Positions 62,309-64,000 of a DNA stretch of 64,000 bases are shown here, one piece after another. Position 1 is the first letter of the stretch. Every line of letters begins with the position of its first letter. Origin of the DNA: Bacillota bacterium (GTDB lineage Bacteria; Bacillota; Clostridia; Acetivibrionales; DSM-1351); assembly GCA_023398105.1 (NCBI GenBank), contig JAEWST010000002.1, positions 1 to 64,000 of the forward strand, in the 5' to 3' direction. The notes beneath the pieces are model-generated. The model was not told the origin of the DNA. It worked only from the letters and a program-made list of their open reading frames with translations, and searched no databases. The translations under genes were made by a program, and so were the position numbers.

Positions 62309-63148
62309 TTATTTTTCTTCAAAGATAAATTCATCACCAACTGTCATTATTCTACACTGTTCCCTTAAAGAGCTTTTCATTTCACAAATAGCGGTAATAC
62401 CCGTGCAATGCAGAGGAATAATAGTTTTTATATCCATTTCCTTAAGCTTTTGAATAGTCAACTGAATTCTTTCATCTGAAGAACTATTCAAATGCATTCC
62501 GCCTATTACACCTGCAATTCTTTCATCAGGAAAGTGGGTTTTGACATGTGTAATACAATTGATTATTCCTACATGACTACAGCCAACAAATATATATATT
62601 CCTTCATTTCCTCTAATAATAAGCATTTGTTCATCAGCAATCATATCTCGGGATATATTCCCATGACCATCATCTATATAAAAGTTTTGAGGAATATCTT
62701 CAAAAGGAATTGTACTTGGTATTTTCCCTAAAATAGTTATGTTGTCATCAAGTTCTATTTTTCCATTACTGATAACAAGCCTTTCAGAAAAAACATCTCT
62801 GTTACTTTCATCTAGCCATGGTATTCCAATATTTATACGTGGTTGCAAGTTACCATTGTATCTCTTTTGAAATGCTCCTTGGTCTATATAAACGGGTGCA
62901 AGCTTATTCATTCTAAAGAATTCTAGCACTCCTCCAGTATGGTCATAATGGCCATGACTTAAAACAGCCATATCAGCCTTTGATATATCAACATTGTCTT
63001 GTTTAGCGTTATGCGTAAATATTCCAGTTTGCCCAGTATCAAACAAAATATTTCTGTTGCCTGTTTCAATCCATATTGAAAGCCCATGCTCAGCCAACAT
63101 ATTCCTTTTCCTTGCATAGTTTTCACATAGAAGTCGTATTTTTATCAT
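62309..63148 (-). CDS. MBL-fold metallo-hydrolase
   Basis: A 279-residue metallo-beta-lactamase-fold protein of the dihydropterin synthase-like subgroup: LAEHGLSIWIETGNRNILFD, SHGHYDHTGG near residue 78 (zinc motif), VGCSHVGIIN near 188, IGGMHLN and PLHCTGI. Relatives are annotated as 7,8-dihydropterin-6-methyl ribofuranosylaminobenzene synthases but real activity is often unknown. Start ATG 63148 after GAGG. It lies upstream of the DUF134 gene. Confidence 0.85.
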   Translation of the reverse strand: MIKIRLLCENYARKRNMLAEHGLSIWIETGNRNILFDTGQTGIFTHNAKQDNVDISKADMAVLSHGHYDHTGGVLEFFRMNKLAPVYIDQGAFQKRYNGNLQPRINIGIPWLDESNRDVFSERLVISNGKIELDDNITILGKIPSTIPFEDIPQNFYIDDGHGNISRDMIADEQMLIIRGNEGIYIFVGCSHVGIINCITHVKTHFPDERIAGVIGGMHLNSSSDERIQLTIQKLKEMDIKTIIPLHCTGITAICEMKSSLREQCRIMTVGDEFIFEEK

Positions 63149-63242
63149 TTTCATACCTCAGTTTACAATATAACATATTGCGATGATTTATCAGCAATTG
63201 TTTCTAAAGTATTCTCTATAAAAAATAGATTGCTCAATGCTG

Positions 63243-63950
63243 TCAATATACAGCAAGTGTATTATTAATAATTTCTATAACCTCATTCATATAGTCACTA
63301 ATAAAGAAGTGTCCTCCTTGGAATTGAATAATCTTGGACTGCTTTGTAGTGAAATTTTCCCAACTGCCTATATCGTATTTTATATATGCGTCATTTGTAC
63401 CATAAAGAACCGTTATATTAGATTGCAGTCTCTTCTTTACATCATTATAATTATAGGTGTCAATCAATTTATAATCGGCTCTTAATATAGGAATAAAAAT
63501 ATTTGCCAATTCATTATTTTCAAATACCTTCTCTGGAATACCTCCAAATTTGTTTAGCTCATTTTTGAATTCATCATCAGGCAAGGTGTGTACTACCTTG
63601 TCTTCAACCCTTTTATCAGGTGAATTCCTTCCCGAGAAAAAAACATGAACAGGCGTGCTATTGTATAATTCTTTAATTCTGTTTGTTAATTCATAAACAA
63701 TAAGAGTGCCCATGCTGTGTCCAAAAAAAGCATATTGACAGCCGTCAGCAATTTCATCCTTTATTTTGCTTATAATATCATCAACAACCTCTTCAATGCT
63801 GTTGCAAAAAGGATCAGAAAATCTCTTTCCTCTCCCTGGCAATTCTATCTCGTGTAATTCAATAAACTCAGCCAAACCTTTTTTCCATCTTGAATATACC
63901 ATTGCCGATGATCCCGCATAAGGTACACAAAACAACTTAATTTTGCTCAT
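63243..63950 (-). CDS. Type II thioesterase (NRPS/PKS associated)
   Basis: A 235-residue alpha/beta hydrolase of the GrsT/SrfA-TE type II group: FCVPYAGSSAMVYSRWKKGL at the start, LPGRGKRFSDP near 38, FFGHSMGTLIVYELTNRI with nucleophile Ser near 77 and GGHFFISDY with catalytic His near 217. It clears mis-primed carrier proteins in non-ribosomal peptide or polyketide synthesis. GGAGAATGTG precedes the start. No synthetase is in the window, so the partner is likely to the right or elsewhere. Confidence 0.9.
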   Translation of the reverse strand: MSKIKLFCVPYAGSSAMVYSRWKKGLAEFIELHEIELPGRGKRFSDPFCNSIEEVVDDIISKIKDEIADGCQYAFFGHSMGTLIVYELTNRIKELYNSTPVHVFFSGRNSPDKRVEDKVVHTLPDDEFKNELNKFGGIPEKVFENNELANIFIPILRADYKLIDTYNYNDVKKRLQSNITVLYGTNDAYIKYDIGSWENFTTKQSKIIQFQGGHFFISDYMNEVIEIINNTLAVY

Positions 63951-63980
63951 AAATACACATTCTCCATTTAAATTTGATTC

Positions 63981-64000
63981 TTATAACACCTAGATTCAAA
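63981..64000 (+). repeat. Left end of a MITE-like element cut by the window edge (A6)
   Basis: TTATAACACCTAGATTCAAA matches the left end of the 156 bp family with one change. The rest lies outside the window. Confidence 0.5.

Noticed and set aside
1..64000. CRISPR array, rRNA or tRNA genes, prophage or intact insertion sequence
   Set aside because: I saw no regularly spaced repeats, no rRNA or cloverleaf-type sequence, and no transposase or phage structural gene anywhere in the window.

Overview
The window looks like a chromosomal segment of a motile, spore-former-type low-GC Firmicute of class Clostridia (an anaerobic Clostridium or Ruminiclostridium-like lineage; the exact genus cannot be read from the sequence). 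The grounds are AT-rich DNA, strong AGGAGG ribosome binding sites with frequent GTG/TTG starts, and the comFC-yvyF-flgM-flgN-flgK-flgL-yviE-fliW-csrA-hag gene order also known from Bacillus. SAM, cobalamin and TPP riboswitches and a full corrinoid-salvage gene set fit the same group. Almost all genes lie on the minus strand; only four genes lie on the plus strand.

Region 1 (1-17.4 kb) is a late flagellar locus read right to left: comFC, yvyF, flgM behind a near-consensus sigma-28 promoter, flgN, two FlgK-type hook-filament junction proteins (one with an inserted VWA-like domain), flgL, yviE, fliW, csrA. After csrA come tandem copies of a roughly 4.4 kb module [fliW, csrA, flagellin, Maf glycosyltransferase, small helical protein]. 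One fliW is intact (8801-9247). The fliW of the second module is a full-length relic (4010-4461), and the first 55 bases of the window are the 5-prime end of a third fliW relic, so the array continues leftwards. Both flagellin leaders carry a hairpin that displays GGA in its loop, the expected CsrA site.

Region 2 (17.4-39.8 kb) is mostly housekeeping: recD2, a small membrane protein, a secreted FN3 protein, metK behind a SAM-I riboswitch, a hotdog thioesterase, ftsH, hpt, tilS, dnaB, rplI, a GdpP-type c-di-AMP phosphodiesterase, a MazG-like protein, pheA, a DUF2007 protein, an amino-acid permease, a DUF2461 protein and the rpsF-ssb-rpsR operon.

Region 3 (39.8-49.1 kb) is a cobalamin block: cobD, cbiB, cbiP, cbiA for the late adenosylcobamide pathway, then btuD-btuC-btuF behind a cobalamin riboswitch. 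Region 4 (49.4-54.3 kb) has a CsoR-type repressor with a His-rich tail and a tightly coupled FmdE / BtuFCD-like ABC transporter / methyltransferase operon, probably for a metal species. Region 5 (54.9-58.6 kb) holds a BtrH-like protein and the thiD-thiM-thiE operon with its TPP riboswitch. Region 6 (58.7-64 kb) holds a DUF5320 protein, a permease split into two halves, a phosphatase / C_GCAxxG_C_C fusion, a DUF134 regulator, an MBL-fold hydrolase and a type II thioesterase that hints at a non-ribosomal peptide or polyketide cluster to the right.

Two families of small non-coding elements are scattered between genes: a 156 bp MITE-like element with TTATAACG ends (three full copies, three partial or edge copies), and a more variable fold-back family with CTCAACTTTC ends. 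The hotdog gene and thiM share an unusual leader in which a 9-bp stem sits between a strong Shine-Dalgarno sequence and the start codon.
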